From contig JAFNZX010000223.1 in assembly GCA_017382615.1 (NCBI GenBank), positions 1 through 6,072 on the forward strand: 6,072 bases of DNA, in the 5' to 3' direction. Positions 5,449 to 6,072 of the stretch are shown piece after piece (position 1 is the first letter of the stretch; each line of letters opens with the position of its first letter). The notes below the pieces were generated by a model. It saw only the letters and a program-made list of their open reading frames with translations. It was not told the origin of the DNA and did no database searches. The translations under genes were made by a program, and so were the position numbers. The stretch is from Clostridia bacterium. Lineage in GTDB: Bacteria > Bacillota > Clostridia > Oscillospirales > CAG-272.

Positions 5449-6072
5449 ATGCCCATTAAAATTCCCAACAGACTTCCCGCCACCGCCACGCTGCTGGAGG
5501 AAAATATCTTTGTCATGACCGAAACGCGTGCCATTACGCAGGACATTCGTCCCTTGCGCGTGCTCATGCTCAATCTCATGCCGCAAAAGATCGTGACCGA
5601 AACGCAGATCGCGCGTTTGATCGGCAACACCCCTCTGCAGGTTGAGCTGGAGCTTTTGCAGACCGCCACGCACAAATCCACCCACACCTCGGGTGACCAT
5701 ATGCTGGCGTTTTACAAGACCTTTGATCAAGTACGCGATAAGCGTTACGACGGCATGATCATCACGGGTGCGCCCGTGGAGCAAATGCCCTTTGAAGAGG
5801 TAGACTACTGGCAGGAGCTTTGCGAGATCATGGAGTGGAGCAAGACCCACGTGACCAGCACCTTCCACATCTGCTGGGGTGCGCAGGCAGGTCTTTACTA
5901 CCATTATGGTGTACCCAAATATCCGCTTGACAAAAAGCTTTTCGGTGTGTACGAGCACTCGCTGGACTACAAGCGTTCGATTTTGTTCCGCGGTTTTGAC
6001 GACACCTTTAAGGTGCCCCACTCCCGCCACACCACCTGCCACCGCGAGGATATTGAAAAGGTGCCCGAGATC
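5449..6072 (+). CDS. metA: Homoserine O-acetyltransferase, MetA family (3' end outside window)
   Basis: The first 208 codons of a MetA-family homoserine acyltransferase (full length about 300), open to the right edge. The family start MPIKIPNRLPA is intact, and AAAGGAG (5434-5440) lies eight bases upstream. Recognisable segments are QDIRPLRVLMLNLMP (31-45) with Lys47, ITGAPVEQMPFEEVDYW (105-121), and the nucleophile Cys142 in ICWGAQAGLYYHYG (141-154), followed by PHSRHT (190-195). The His and Glu of the catalytic site lie beyond the window. Residue 111 is Glu; in this family Glu111 is linked to acetyl-CoA use (Bacillus cereus) and Gly111 to succinyl-CoA use (E. coli), so the enzyme should acetylate homoserine despite the common name homoserine O-succinyltransferase. 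This agrees with the adjacent metY, which needs O-acetylhomoserine. Both genes are probably on one mRNA. Confidence 0.94.
   Translation, partial: MPIKIPNRLPATATLLEENIFVMTETRAITQDIRPLRVLMLNLMPQKIVTETQIARLIGNTPLQVELELLQTATHKSTHTSGDHMLAFYKTFDQVRDKRYDGMIITGAPVEQMPFEEVDYWQELCEIMEWSKTHVTSTFHICWGAQAGLYYHYGVPKYPLDKKLFGVYEHSLDYKRSILFRGFDDTFKVPHSRHTTCHREDIEKVPEI

Noticed and set aside
5119..6042. A 307-codon minus-strand open frame across the metY end and metA
   Set aside because: It lies opposite two well-conserved enzymes and shows no motif of its own.

Overview
The window looks like chromosomal DNA from a Gram-positive bacterium of the Clostridia, probably an uncultured gut or rumen lineage near Oscillospirales or Christensenellales; the rank below class is a guess. 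The signs are strong AAGGAGG-type ribosome binding sites, SigA promoters with extended -10 boxes, GC-moderate genes around an AT-rich intergenic region, a short SufB-like protein next to SufC, a DUF5662 protein, and a MetA of the acetyl-CoA-using type. No mobile element, CRISPR array, rRNA or tRNA was seen.

The layout is two divergent transcription units around a 247-base intergenic region (3897-4143). Leftward (minus strand, read from 3896 down to 1), six tightly packed genes follow one promoter: a short PlsC-type acyltransferase, a longer membrane-anchored PlsC-type acyltransferase, sufC, a short sufB-like gene, a DUF5662 gene, and the first 37 codons of a secreted or membrane-anchored protein cut by the window edge. 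Gaps are 18, 41, -1, 1 and 27 bases, so co-transcription is likely. The sufC/sufB pair matches the minimal two-component SUF-like (SMS) iron-sulfur scaffold: SufB catalytic residues are retained and no SufD, SufS, SufU or SufE gene is seen in the window. The acyltransferases point to phospholipid (phosphatidic acid) synthesis.

Rightward (plus strand), a promoter at about 4078-4106 drives metY (O-acetylhomoserine sulfhydrylase), followed after 24 bases by metA, which is cut by the right edge. MetA carries Glu111, the residue associated with acetyl-CoA use. The two genes therefore form a consistent route: homoserine to O-acetylhomoserine (MetA), then with sulfide to homocysteine (MetY). No SAM riboswitch was recognised in the leader; the promoter instead holds overlapping palindromes and an upstream direct repeat that could be operators.

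Most of the window is ordinary metabolism. The parts most worth a second look are the minimal SufCB pair inside a lipid acyltransferase operon with a coupled DUF5662 gene, and the possible regulatory sites at the metY promoter.
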